This document shows positions 1-5,694 of a stretch of 7,716 bases of DNA, piece by piece. The notes beneath the pieces are model-generated. The model did not search any database. It saw only the letters and a list, made by a program, of their open reading frames with translations, and was not told where the DNA came from. The stretch is from Pseudomonadota bacterium (GTDB lineage Bacteria > Pseudomonadota > Alphaproteobacteria > Thalassobaculales > Thalassobaculaceae). The stretch covers positions 1 through 7,716 of the forward strand of contig JAQBUJ010000130.1 of assembly GCA_027623845.1 (NCBI GenBank), written 5' to 3'. Both the position numbers and the translations under genes were made by a program. Position 1 is the first letter of the stretch. The number at the start of each line of letters is the position of its first letter.

Positions 1-54
1 GGAAGAAAGGGTCGCGGTTCCGGGACACCAGCGGGCGGGATGACGGAAACCTCA

Positions 55-212
55 CCCGTCGTCCTGGCGAAAGGCAGGGCCCACGCCTGAGCAGGTTCAA
101 AGTAACCGATGGGCGAGGGATAGGAGCAATGTGCCGTGTTTTTCGCCAGTGTCCGCTATTGCCGCCGCCGAACGGCCTCAGGCTTCGGCCCTGCCTTACG
201 CCAGGGCGACGG
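55..212. repeat. Array unit A (inverted arms 55-93 and 175-212)
   Basis: The left arm contains GTCCTG (61-66) and CAGGGC (75-80), which can pair as a 6-bp stem with one G-U wobble. The right arm, read in reverse complement, matches the left arm with only a handful of differences over about 37 bp. The spacer between the arms and the linker after it (213-265) have diverged most from the other two units, which suggests this is an older or locally rearranged copy. Confidence 0.75.
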
Positions 213-270
213 TTTCTTTGAGGCTCGGGGGTGGCTTTCCTATCGCCCGGCCTGCGCCTACTGAACCTCA

Positions 271-421
271 CCCGTCGTCCTGGCGAACGGCAGGACCCAC
301 GCCTGAGCAGGTTCAAAGTAACGGATGGGCGAGGAATAGGAGAGATATATATCGCCATTCTCAGCCATTCATACCACCCAGAAGCCTCAGGCTTCGGCCC
401 TGCCTTTCGCCAGGGCGACGG
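271..421. repeat. Array unit B (inverted arms 271-309 and 384-421)
   Basis: The left arm has a perfect GTCCTG (277-282) / CAGGAC (291-296) stem. The right arm holds GCCCTG / CAGGGC in the mirror position. The spacer shares TCGCCATTCTC and CATTCATACCACCCAG with unit C, but lacks the GTGCCGTGTTTTTCGCC segment present in units A and C. In its place is a short ATATATAT run (345-352). Confidence 0.75.
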
Positions 422-474
422 AAGAAAAGGGTCGCGGTTCCCAGACACCAGCGGGCGGGATGACGGAAACTTCA

Positions 475-632
475 CCCGTCGTCCTGGCGAACGGCAGGAC
501 CCACGCCTGAGCAGGTTCAACGTGACGGTTGGGCGAGGGATAGGAGCAATGTGCCGTGTTTTTCGCCATTCTCGGCCATTCATACCACCCAGCAGCCTCA
601 GGCCTCGGCCCTGCCTTTCGCCAGGGCGACGG
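475..632. repeat. Array unit C (inverted arms 475-513 and 595-632)
   Basis: The left arm has GTCCTG (481-486) and CAGGAC (495-500), a perfect 6-bp stem. The right arm carries the GCCCTG/CAGGGC version. The linker after this unit is truncated: GGAAGAAAGG at 631-640 runs straight into GGGGGGCGGGATGCGG. This is the last recognisable unit before the first gene. Confidence 0.75.
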
Positions 633-650
633 AAGAAAGGGGGGGCGGGA

Positions 651-773
651 TGCGGCGCCGACATTGAAAGGGATCCGGCGTTTTTCCGGCGACGCCGCTG
701 ATCAAATGTCGAGACCTGGCCCCTTGGTTTATGTGATCATGGGTTTCTGGCGCCAGAGCTCTGGCCTTCCCCC
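651..773. other. Unique leader between the repeat array and the first gene
   Basis: These bases do not match the array and carry no convincing gene. A GGCGT...ACGCC pair (677-697) could form a small hairpin. I could not identify a sigma-70 promoter with both hexamers, although the promoter of the downstream gene must lie here or within the array. Confidence 0.4.
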
Positions 774-778
774 GGGAG
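774..778 (+). promoter_or_regulatory. Ribosome binding site GGGAG fixing the TTG start at 786
   Basis: GGGAG lies 7 nt upstream of TTG 786. No in-frame ATG or GTG start exists between the preceding in-frame stop (699-701) and this TTG, so this site is the main evidence for the unusual start codon. Confidence 0.6.
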
Positions 779-785
779 CGATCAA

Positions 786-1499
786 TTGGCGGATCCATTA
801 ACCTCCGATCAACTGCTTGAGGCGATCGCCAATCTGAAGGCGACGCCGCCGCTGCGGCGGTTTCGGCTGCTCTGCGATTTGGCGCGCGAGATCCAGGACG
901 CCATCGACATCGTCAGCCTGGAAATGCGCGAGCGCGAGCGTCAGTCCGGCGAGACCGATAACGACATCGCCTTCCTCAAGCATCATCGGGCGAAATTGGA
1001 CATCTGTTACCGGGCCCTGCGCGGGACCTATGCGGCCCCGGACCGGGCGATGGCGGCGCTCAATGCGCTCTGCAAGAAATCCGCTCCCGAGGCTGTCCTG
1101 GCGGAAATCAGCACCGGCAGCCAATGCCTGGGCAAAGCCGAAGGCTGGCGTTTGGTCGGTATTGCCTCAGGCGCCCGCAAACAGGCCGATGAGAATTATT
1201 TTACCGTGGTGGTCCCGGTTCTGTCGAAAATTATTCCGGATCAAGCGGGCTATCTGGACATCATCGCCCGTGATCTAGAGATGGAGGTCGCCAAGGCGCA
1301 AAACGCGCTGGCGGTCTTGAGCTCGGAAAAGCAGGCCCTGGAAGCCGCGCAACATCAGTTCGAGCGGGAAATCCTCGCCGCCGCCATCGAGATGACGCCA
1401 GAGGACCTGCGGCAGTTGCAGCCGCACCAGGACGAATACCGCGCCGCCGTGGCGTTGATCGAGCAGCACAACTCAGCGACCGCGCCGGACGAGGAATAG
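786..1499 (+). CDS. Hypothetical protein, 237 aa, helical with a probable C-terminal coiled coil
   Basis: I do not recognise the family. The protein looks soluble: there is no signal peptide or membrane segment, and many charged residues. Residues 5-50 and 60-100 look helical. Residues 115-150 (around GWRLVGIASGARKQ and YFTVVVPVLSKII) are the likely folded core with strands. Residues 157-202 are rich in Glu, Ala, Gln and Leu with roughly heptad spacing and probably form a coiled coil, followed by a Gln-rich helix and an acidic tail. Four cysteines (30, 74, 96, 114) are spread out and form no metal motif. The start is TTG with GGGAG 7 nt upstream. Codon use is GC-rich at third positions, like its neighbours, which supports real coding. 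It ends 43 bp before the oxidoreductase gene on the same strand, so the two may be co-transcribed. The function is unknown. Confidence 0.8.
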   Translation: MADPLTSDQLLEAIANLKATPPLRRFRLLCDLAREIQDAIDIVSLEMRERERQSGETDNDIAFLKHHRAKLDICYRALRGTYAAPDRAMAALNALCKKSAPEAVLAEISTGSQCLGKAEGWRLVGIASGARKQADENYFTVVVPVLSKIIPDQAGYLDIIARDLEMEVAKAQNALAVLSSEKQALEAAQHQFEREILAAAIEMTPEDLRQLQPHQDEYRAAVALIEQHNSATAPDEE

Positions 1500-1542
1500 G
1501 CCGGTGACGCCTTGCTAAGGGAATAAGTAGGGAGATCTGACG

Positions 1543-2484
1543 ATGCGTTTCGGTTTTTATTTACCCACCCGCGGCCCCCTGGCGACCCGCCGGGACATCA
1601 AGGCCTATCTGGATACCGCCGAGGCGGTTGGGTTCACCTCGGTGGTGGTGGCCGACCACATCGTCGTGCCGACCGAAATCGAATCCGCCTATCCCTATAC
1701 CGTCAAAGGCAATTTCGTCAGCCAGGGAGAATGCCTGGAGCAGTTGACCCTGATGGCCTTCGTCGCCGCCGCGACGGAAAAAATGCGCATCGTCTCCAGC
1801 GTGATGATCGTGCCGCATCGCAACCCAATCCTGGTCGCCAAGTCGATCGCCACCACCGACGTATTGTCGGAAGGCCGGGTTACCGTCGGCGTTGGCGTCG
1901 GTTGGATGGCCGAGGAATTCGCCGCCCTGGCCGCCCCCGACTTCAAACGCCGGGGCGCGGTAACCGACGAATACATCGGGATCTGGAAAAAGCTCTGGAC
2001 CGGCGAGGCGGTCAGCCATGACGGCGCGTTCTACAGCTTCAAGGAACTTTACTGCCAGCCGACACCCGTGCAGAAGCCGCACCCGCCGATCTGGATCGGT
2101 GGCCATTCCAACCCGGCGCTCAGACGGGTCGCCAAGCTGGCCGATGGCTGGCACCCGGTCGGCGCCACCGCCGCCTCGCCGCTGCCGCCTTCGGAAATGG
2201 CTGAAAAACTGGCCTTTCTGCGCGAGCTGACCGAGGCCGAGGGCCGGGATTTCGAGGCTCTTTCGATCTCTTACAAATGCCCAATCTATGACGGCGGCCA
2301 AGCACCGCAAGGTGAGACCCGCCGCCTGTTCACCGGCGGCCCGAATGCGGCGCTGGACGATATCGCAGCCTTCGCCGAAGTTGGCGTCGGCGAACTTATC
2401 TTCGATTTTCGCGGCCAAACCATCGACGAAAGTCTGAACGCCATGCGCGATTTCGCCGAGACGGTGATGGCAAAGGCACCCTGA
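1543..2484 (+). CDS. LLM-class (luciferase-like) flavin/F420-dependent oxidoreductase
   Basis: This 313-aa protein belongs to the luciferase-like monooxygenase superfamily (TIM barrel), most like the TIGR03619-type F420-dependent group. Visible family marks are the N-terminal strand MRFGFYLPTRG (1-11), VVVADHIVVP (34-43), the LTLMAFVAAATEKMRIVSSV segment (68-87), PHRNPILVAKSIATTDVLSEGR (91-112), GVGVGWMAEEF (116-126), RRGAVTDEYI (136-145) with the following Trp-rich helix, and PPIWIGGHSNPALRR (181-195). Such enzymes use FMN or F420 for hydride transfer or oxygenation of small molecules in the cytoplasm. Neither cofactor nor substrate can be decided from sequence alone, and 'F420' labels in alphaproteobacteria are often unproven. 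The start ATG has a strong AGGGAG (1529-1534) at 8 nt. The length is normal. It lies 43 bp after the hypothetical gene, and a 14-bp hairpin begins 61 bp after its stop. Confidence 0.9.
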   Translation: MRFGFYLPTRGPLATRRDIKAYLDTAEAVGFTSVVVADHIVVPTEIESAYPYTVKGNFVSQGECLEQLTLMAFVAAATEKMRIVSSVMIVPHRNPILVAKSIATTDVLSEGRVTVGVGVGWMAEEFAALAAPDFKRRGAVTDEYIGIWKKLWTGEAVSHDGAFYSFKELYCQPTPVQKPHPPIWIGGHSNPALRRVAKLADGWHPVGATAASPLPPSEMAEKLAFLRELTEAEGRDFEALSISYKCPIYDGGQAPQGETRRLFTGGPNAALDDIAAFAEVGVGELIFDFRGQTIDESLNAMRDFAETVMAKAP

Positions 2485-2544
2485 TCAGGCCGGCGATTAG
2501 GCGACGGGGACGTGATCAGGCGCGCCGCGTTCGAAAGCTCTCAG

Positions 2545-2575
2545 CCGCATCCCTGGACTTGGTCCAGGGATGCGG
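2545..2575. repeat. Perfect 14-bp stem / 3-nt loop hairpin between convergent genes
   Basis: CCGCATCCCTGGAC, loop TTG, GTCCAGGGATGCGG form a perfect stem. The CATCCCTGGAC core is, to my knowledge, a recurring intergenic palindrome in alphaproteobacteria, so this is best read as a REP-type element. Its place 61 bp after the oxidoreductase stop, with TCAATTTTA following, would let it also work as a weak + strand terminator. The U-tract is short and interrupted, so I do not call a classical terminator. Confidence 0.75.
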
Positions 2576-2718
2576 TCAATTTTACCCGACAACAGTGGGC
2601 CTGCGCTGGGATGACGAATTTTGGTGGTGCTGGGATGCTGAGACAGTAGGACCGGCAAGGCGATCCTGCAGGGCGGGTAACGGCATGGACGCAACTTCTC
2701 CGTCACCCCACTCATTTC

Positions 2719-2890
2719 TCCCGTCATCCCGCCGAAGGGCGGGACCCATGCCGCCGACCTGGATCACGGCCTCGCTGGCTCGGACCCAGCCAGCATCGCC
2801 CCCGCATAAACGCCGGAGGAATGGGTCCGGGCCGACGCCGGCCCGCATAAACGCCGGAGGAATGGGTCCGAGCCGACGCCGGAATAACGA
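2719..2890. repeat. REP-like composite palindrome with internal tandem duplication
   Basis: The left end, CCCGTCATCCCGCCGAAG, holds a CCCGCC/GGCGGG stem with a GAAG loop (2728-2743), followed by GACCCATG. The right end, reverse-complemented, reads CGTTATTCCGGCGTCGGCTC and then GGACCCATT, so the element has inverted ends. It is a diverged relative of the left arms in the array at 1-650: both share CCCGTC, a hairpin and GACCCA.GCC. Confidence 0.65.
2801..2882. repeat. 41-bp direct tandem duplication, two copies, one mismatch
   Basis: Copies at 2801-2841 and 2842-2882 both begin CCCGCATAAACGCCGGAGG and end CCGACGCCGG. The only difference is G versus A within TCCGGGCC / TCCGAGCC. The first copy's end forms a GGGCCG/CGGCCC stem (2829-2844) across the copy junction. 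Near identity suggests a recent slippage or unequal-exchange event. Confidence 0.9.
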
Positions 2891-2914
2891 TTTTCGGCGG
2901 CGCAGAAAATTCAT

Positions 2915-3715
2915 TCACCGTCCCTTGAACACCGGCGTGCGCTTTTCCATGAACGCGGTGATGCCCTCGGCGTGGTCCTCGGTCAGCATGCTGTCGGCCA
3001 TGCGTTCGGCTTCCATCTGCAACTGGCTTTCCATCGACAAGTGATGCACCGCGTTAAACAATTTCTTGGCGTTGGCATAGGCCACGGTCGGGCCGTTGGC
3101 GAGCCGGGTGGCCAGCTTCAGGGTTTCGGCTTGCAGATCCGCCTTGGGGACATGCCAATTGATCAGGCCGAGTTCCTTGGCCCGATCGGCGCCAAAGCGG
3201 TCGCCGAGCAGGGCCAGTTCCATCTGGTGCTTCATCCCCAGGGTGCGGCCAACGAAATACGACGAGCCGCCATCCGGGCTGGCGCCGATATGGCAATAGG
3301 CCAGGGTAAAGAACGCGTCATCGGCGGCGATGGCCAGATCACAGGCGGCGACCAGGCCAACACCGAAACCGGCGGCGGCGCCCTTGATGCTGGCGATCAC
3401 CGGTTTGCCCATGCGGCGGATCGCGAACAGCGGCAGATGCAGCAGGTGGATCCCCTCAAGGATCATCTTGCGACGCTCGCCATCCTCCATGGTGAGGCGC
3501 TCGACCATGTTGCGGATGTCACCGCCAGCCATAAAGTGGTCGCCGGCGCCGGTGATCACCACACAGCGCGCCTCGTCATTAAACTCAAGCGAGCCCATGA
3601 TGTCGCGAAACGCCACCCGCAACTCCGGGGTCAGGGCGTTGCGCACATCGGGCTGGTTCAAGGTGACGGTGGCGACGCCATCGGTGATGTCGAGAAGAAC
3701 GCTATCGGAGGCCAT
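2915..3715 (-). CDS. Enoyl-CoA hydratase/isomerase (crotonase) family protein, isomerase-like active site
   Basis: This 266-aa cytoplasmic crotonase-fold protein has the usual length for the family. The oxyanion-hole segments are HFMAGGDIRNM (60-70) and KGAAAGFGVGLVAACDLAIA (111-130). The next motif is HIGASPDGGSSY (142-153), then the helix LGMKHQMELALLGDRF (159-174) and the AKELGLINWHVP region (179-190). The two glutamates of classical enoyl-CoA hydratase (rat Glu144 and Glu164) align with Gly and Tyr. An Asp (148) sits in the PDGGSS motif where peroxisomal enoyl-CoA isomerases have Glu (PEGCSS) and PaaG-type isomerases have Asp. A double-bond isomerase, or another crotonase reaction, is therefore likelier than hydration. 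The start ATG lies about 10 nt after GAGG on the minus strand. It is divergent from the cyclase gene, with about 110 bp between the starts. The substrate is unknown. Confidence 0.9.
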   Translation of the reverse strand: MASDSVLLDITDGVATVTLNQPDVRNALTPELRVAFRDIMGSLEFNDEARCVVITGAGDHFMAGGDIRNMVERLTMEDGERRKMILEGIHLLHLPLFAIRRMGKPVIASIKGAAAGFGVGLVAACDLAIAADDAFFTLAYCHIGASPDGGSSYFVGRTLGMKHQMELALLGDRFGADRAKELGLINWHVPKADLQAETLKLATRLANGPTVAYANAKKLFNAVHHLSMESQLQMEAERMADSMLTEDHAEGITAFMEKRTPVFKGR

Positions 3716-3825
3716 GGCCGGGAATCCTCATTACGGAAAGGGGACAGAGATTTTCCGCTGATGCTACCCTGCCGGTGGGCCGGCGCAAAGGGCTGCCGGG
3801 CCACTCGAACCTCGGGATCAAGCGC
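3716..3825. other. Divergent intergenic region between crotonase and cyclase genes
   Basis: Promoters for both divergent genes should lie in these 110 bp, but I cannot identify a convincing pair of -35/-10 hexamers on either strand. The stretch includes AAAGGGGACAGAGATTTTCC (3737-3756), resembling a short motif often seen near intergenic repeats. GGGA at 3814-3817 is a plausible ribosome binding site 8 nt before the ATG at 3826. Confidence 0.4.
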
Positions 3826-4605
3826 ATGGCGAAACGACGCATCATCGACCTCTCCGTAGCCTTGGAAATGGGCATCGCTTCGGACCCGCCGCAGATGCTG
3901 CCGCAGATCGAATATCACGATCACGCCTCGACGGTCGGCAAGATGGCGGCCTATTTCCCCGGCCTCACCGAAGCGCAACTGCCCGGGCGGGAAGGCTGGG
4001 CGGTGGAGACATTGACGGTCTCGACCCATAACGGCACGCATCTCGACGCGCCGTATCATTTTCACTCGACCATGAGCAATGGCCAGCGGGCGATCACCAT
4101 CGACGAGGTGCCGCTGGACTGGTGCTTCAACCCCGGCGTGAAGCTCGACTTCCGGCATTTCGAGGACGGCTATGTCGCCACCGCCGGCGACGTTGAGGCG
4201 GAGCTGAAGCGGATCGGCCATGATCTGCAGCCTCTCGATATCGTCGTGGTCAACACCTCGGCCGGGACCCGATACGGCGCCGATGATTTTCTCTCCAGCG
4301 GCTGTGGCATGGGCCGCGAGGCGACGCTCTATCTACTGCAGCGCGGCGTCAGGGTTACCGGCACCGATGCGTGGAGCTGGGACGCGCCCTTCGTGCATAC
4401 CGCCAAGCGCTATGGCGAGACCGGCGACGCCAGCATCATCTGGGAGGGGCATCGGGCGAGCATCGAAATCGGCTACTGCCATATCGAGAAACTGGCGCAT
4501 CTGGAGCAGTTACCGGACAGTGGTTACACGATCGCGTGCTTTCCCTGGAAAATCAAAGGCGCTTCGGCCGGTTTCACCCGCGCGGTGGCGATTTTCGAGG
4601 CATAA
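3826..4605 (+). CDS. Cyclase-family metal-dependent hydrolase (kynurenine formamidase-like fold)
   Basis: This 259-aa protein belongs to the cyclase family (Pfam PF04199), which includes bacterial arylformamidase KynB and other metal-dependent hydrolases of amides, lactones and cyclic compounds. The metal motif HNGTHLDAPYHF (68-79) supplies His68, His72 and Asp74, with His78 also conserved. RIIDLSVALEMG (5-16), GTDAWSWDAPF (179-189), EGH (207-209) and the end segment FPWKIKGASAGFTRAVAIFE (239-258) also fit the family. I chose ATG 3826, which has GGGA 8 nt upstream and begins right at the family's 'RIIDLS' strand. An in-frame GTG at 3775 would add 17 residues, but has no ribosome binding site. 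There is no tryptophan-catabolism neighbour, so calling it kynB would be unsafe. The divergent crotonase gene hints at a shared catabolic role, which is inference only. Confidence 0.88.
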   Translation: MAKRRIIDLSVALEMGIASDPPQMLPQIEYHDHASTVGKMAAYFPGLTEAQLPGREGWAVETLTVSTHNGTHLDAPYHFHSTMSNGQRAITIDEVPLDWCFNPGVKLDFRHFEDGYVATAGDVEAELKRIGHDLQPLDIVVVNTSAGTRYGADDFLSSGCGMGREATLYLLQRGVRVTGTDAWSWDAPFVHTAKRYGETGDASIIWEGHRASIEIGYCHIEKLAHLEQLPDSGYTIACFPWKIKGASAGFTRAVAIFEA

Positions 4606-4611
4606 GGGCTG

Positions 4612-4634
4612 AAAAAAACTGCACTATAGTGCAG
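4612..4634 (-). terminator. Intrinsic terminator of the LysR gene (minus strand)
   Basis: Read on the minus strand, the perfect 16-bp palindrome CTGCACTATAGTGCAG (4619-4634) is followed directly by seven T residues (4618-4612). This gives a 6-bp stem with a TATA loop plus a U-tract, starting 27 nt after the LysR stop. On the + strand the same hairpin lies 13 nt after the cyclase stop but is not followed by a U-tract, so efficient termination is expected only for the minus-strand gene. Confidence 0.8.
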
Positions 4635-4660
4635 AACTGTCCGGTAAGACTGCCCCGGCT

Positions 4661-5578
4661 TCAGGCCCCATCCAGGCCGGCCTCGGCCATGATCCAGGTC
4701 CGAAACCCGGCGACAACCGGATCGTCGCGCCGGGCACGGTCATGGACCAGATAATAACCGAATTCCTCGCTGACCGGGATATCGGACACCTGGAGCAAAA
4801 GCCCATTGGCAAGCTCCTCCTGCGCCAGCGCCACACGCCCCAGCACCACGCCATGCCCCGCCACAGCGACGCTTAGCAGGGCCCCGGAATCATCATAGGT
4901 CACCCCCCTCTCGACATCGACACCGGACAACCCGGATCGCGCGAACCATTGCCGCCAGAGGGTATGAGAATCCACCGCCGCCTCATGCTGAATAGGCAAC
5001 CGCGATATCTGCTCGCCGGACAACGGCAGCGGTTGGTCGCCAAGACCATGCCTAGCCAACAACGCCGGGCTCGCCAAAGGCCAGGCGCCGCCTTCAAGCA
5101 GGCGGATTTACTCGACTTCCGGCCAGCCTCCCCTGCCGTGTCGGACCGCGATATCGATATCCTCTCGGCGAAAATCCGTGATCTTAGTCGAGTGGTTCAA
5201 GCGAATATCGACGCCGGGATTCGCGGCGACGAAACGGTGCAATCTCGGCACGATCCAGCGATAGGCGATGCTCGGCGCCGCCGAGATCGTCAAGGTCGCG
5301 CCGGCCGCGCCTCGGCGCAGTTCCCCCAACCGCCCCGCCAGGGCATCCAACGCCTCGGTGGCGGCCCCGAGAAGCGCTGCGCCGGCGGCGTTGACCTCGA
5401 CCCGCCGGCCCACTTTGCGGAACAGCGGCTGACCCAGCCAATCCTCCAGCGCTTTGATCTGATGGCTCACCGCGCCGTGGGTGACATGGAGTTCCTCGGC
5501 GGCCCGTCCGACCCCGCCAAGGCGCGCCGCCGCCTCGAAGGAGCGGAGCGTGTTCAGGGGAGGAAGCGATCGTGGCAT
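4661..5578 (-). pseudogene. GcvA-like LysR-family transcriptional regulator interrupted by one in-frame TAA
   Basis: Read through, this is a 305-codon LysR-type regulator of normal length. Residues 1-60 form the winged HTH: PPLNTLRSFEAAARLGG (6-22), then GRAAEELHVTHGAVSHQIKA (24-43) and LFRKVGRRVEVNAAG (52-66). Residues about 93-305 are the substrate-binding domain, with TLTISAAPSIAYRWIVPRL (95-113) and DIDIAVRHGRGGWP (140-153). Codon 157 is TAA (5110-5108 on the minus strand). The same frame continues at once as IRLLEGGAWPLASPALLARH and runs intact to 4661, including DSHTLWRQWF and a conserved GHGVVLGRVALAQEELANG stretch. A single substitution, not a frameshift, therefore breaks it. As it stands it encodes a 156-aa HTH plus half an effector domain. 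The intact C-terminal half and terminator suggest recent loss, or a sequence error. The start ATG 5578 fits the family's 'PPLNALRAFE' opening. The usual LysR target would be divergent, that is toward 5695. Confidence 0.85.
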
Positions 5579-5584
5579 AGGTTA

Positions 5585-5590
5585 ATTATA
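5585..5590 (-). promoter_or_regulatory. Candidate -10 element for the LysR gene, possibly leaderless
   Basis: The minus strand carries a perfect TATAAT ending 6 nt before the ATG of the LysR gene, which puts the expected transcription start at or next to the ATG. No Shine-Dalgarno sequence precedes the ATG (AATTAACCT), consistent with a leaderless message. The -35 region at about 17 bp (TGTTTT) is a poor match, as is common for activator-dependent or autoregulated LysR promoters. Confidence 0.45.
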
Positions 5591-5606
5591 TTCACATAAC
5601 TGGTGA

Positions 5607-5625
5607 AAAAACATCGATTGTTTTT
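5607..5625. promoter_or_regulatory. Candidate operator dyad upstream of LysR gene
   Basis: AAAAACA (5607-5613) and TGTTTTT (5619-5625) are perfect inverted arms around TCGAT. The dyad covers roughly -29 to -47 from the predicted LysR transcription start, where LysR-type regulators often bind for autoregulation. A second, weaker dyad GTTA...TAAC (5581-5600) overlaps the -10. Both are AT-rich and could be chance. Confidence 0.3.
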
Positions 5626-5694
5626 CGCGGAAATATCGTCAATTTCAAGACCGTTGATAGGTTTTCTCACATCAAGTTTTGCGAGGCAATTCAG

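Larger units (their letters stand above)
1..650. repeat. Tandem array of REP-like inverted-repeat units, running off the left edge
   Basis: This gene-free stretch is built from a repeated unit of about 204-216 bp. Equivalent points lie at 55, 271 and 475. Each unit has a left arm (starting CCCGTCGTCCTGGCGAA), a spacer of about 70 bp and a right arm (ending TTCGCCAGGGCGACGG) that is close to the reverse complement of the left arm. A linker of about 50 bp follows, containing GGTCGCGGTTC and GCGGGCGGGATGACGG. This linker also occupies 1-50, so the array extends left of the window. After the third unit the linker is cut short (633-650). Open frames here differ between strands and copies and are explained by the repeats, so I call no gene. 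Confidence 0.85.
2485..2914. other. Convergent intergenic region with palindromic elements, no gene
   Basis: This 430-bp gap separates two convergent genes. It holds the perfect hairpin at 2545-2575, a degenerate stretch with GCTGGGATGACG and GCTGGGATGCTG (2607-2640) resembling decayed ends of the same palindrome class, and a second composite element at 2719-2890. Open frames across it (such as 2559-3044 on the + strand) run through the palindromes and into the antisense of the next gene, so I do not treat them as coding. Confidence 0.6.
5579..5694. other. AT-rich regulatory stretch upstream of LysR gene
   Basis: This is visibly the most AT-rich part of the window, with several A/T runs and inverted repeats. 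It holds the LysR promoter and perhaps control sites for a divergent transcript. I see no gene in it. Confidence 0.5.

Noticed and set aside
1..650. CRISPR array
   Set aside because: Repeat units are over 200 bp, diverged and inverted-armed, with no short regular repeat/spacer pattern and no cas genes.
131..701. Open frames of 110 and 156 aa on the + strand, and others on the minus strand, within the repeat array
   Set aside because: They cross several repeat units in different frames and the repeated peptides (such as RPCLSPGRRKK) come directly from the DNA repeat. No ribosome binding site and frame pattern is shared by the copies.
1561..2418. 285-aa minus-strand open frame opposite the LLM oxidoreductase
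   Set aside because: It is antisense to a clearly recognised enzyme. High GC keeps such frames open, and its translation shows low-complexity Gly/Arg/His-rich sequence without a family motif.
2890..2910. ATTTTC/GAAAAT hairpin just downstream of the crotonase stop as a terminator
   Set aside because: It has a short AT-rich 6-bp stem with a 9-nt loop and no U-tract, which is too weak to call.
3775..3825. GTG 3775 as start of the cyclase gene
   Set aside because: It has no ribosome binding site, and the 17 extra residues precede the normal family N-terminus. ATG 3826 is better supported.
2972..3859. 295-aa + strand open frame opposite the crotonase gene
   Set aside because: It is antisense to a well-supported crotonase-family gene, with His/Gly/Ala-rich translation and no recognised domain.
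4661..5077. Separate 138-aa gene for the LysR C-terminal half starting at TTG 5077
   Set aside because: It lies in the same frame as the N-terminal half and continues a single LysR protein after one TAA. The TTG falls inside a conserved segment and has no good ribosome binding site.
5077..5110. Frameshift as the cause of the split LysR gene
   Set aside because: The distance from 5578 to 5077 is a multiple of three and translation resumes directly after the stop codon in the same frame, so only a nonsense codon is needed.
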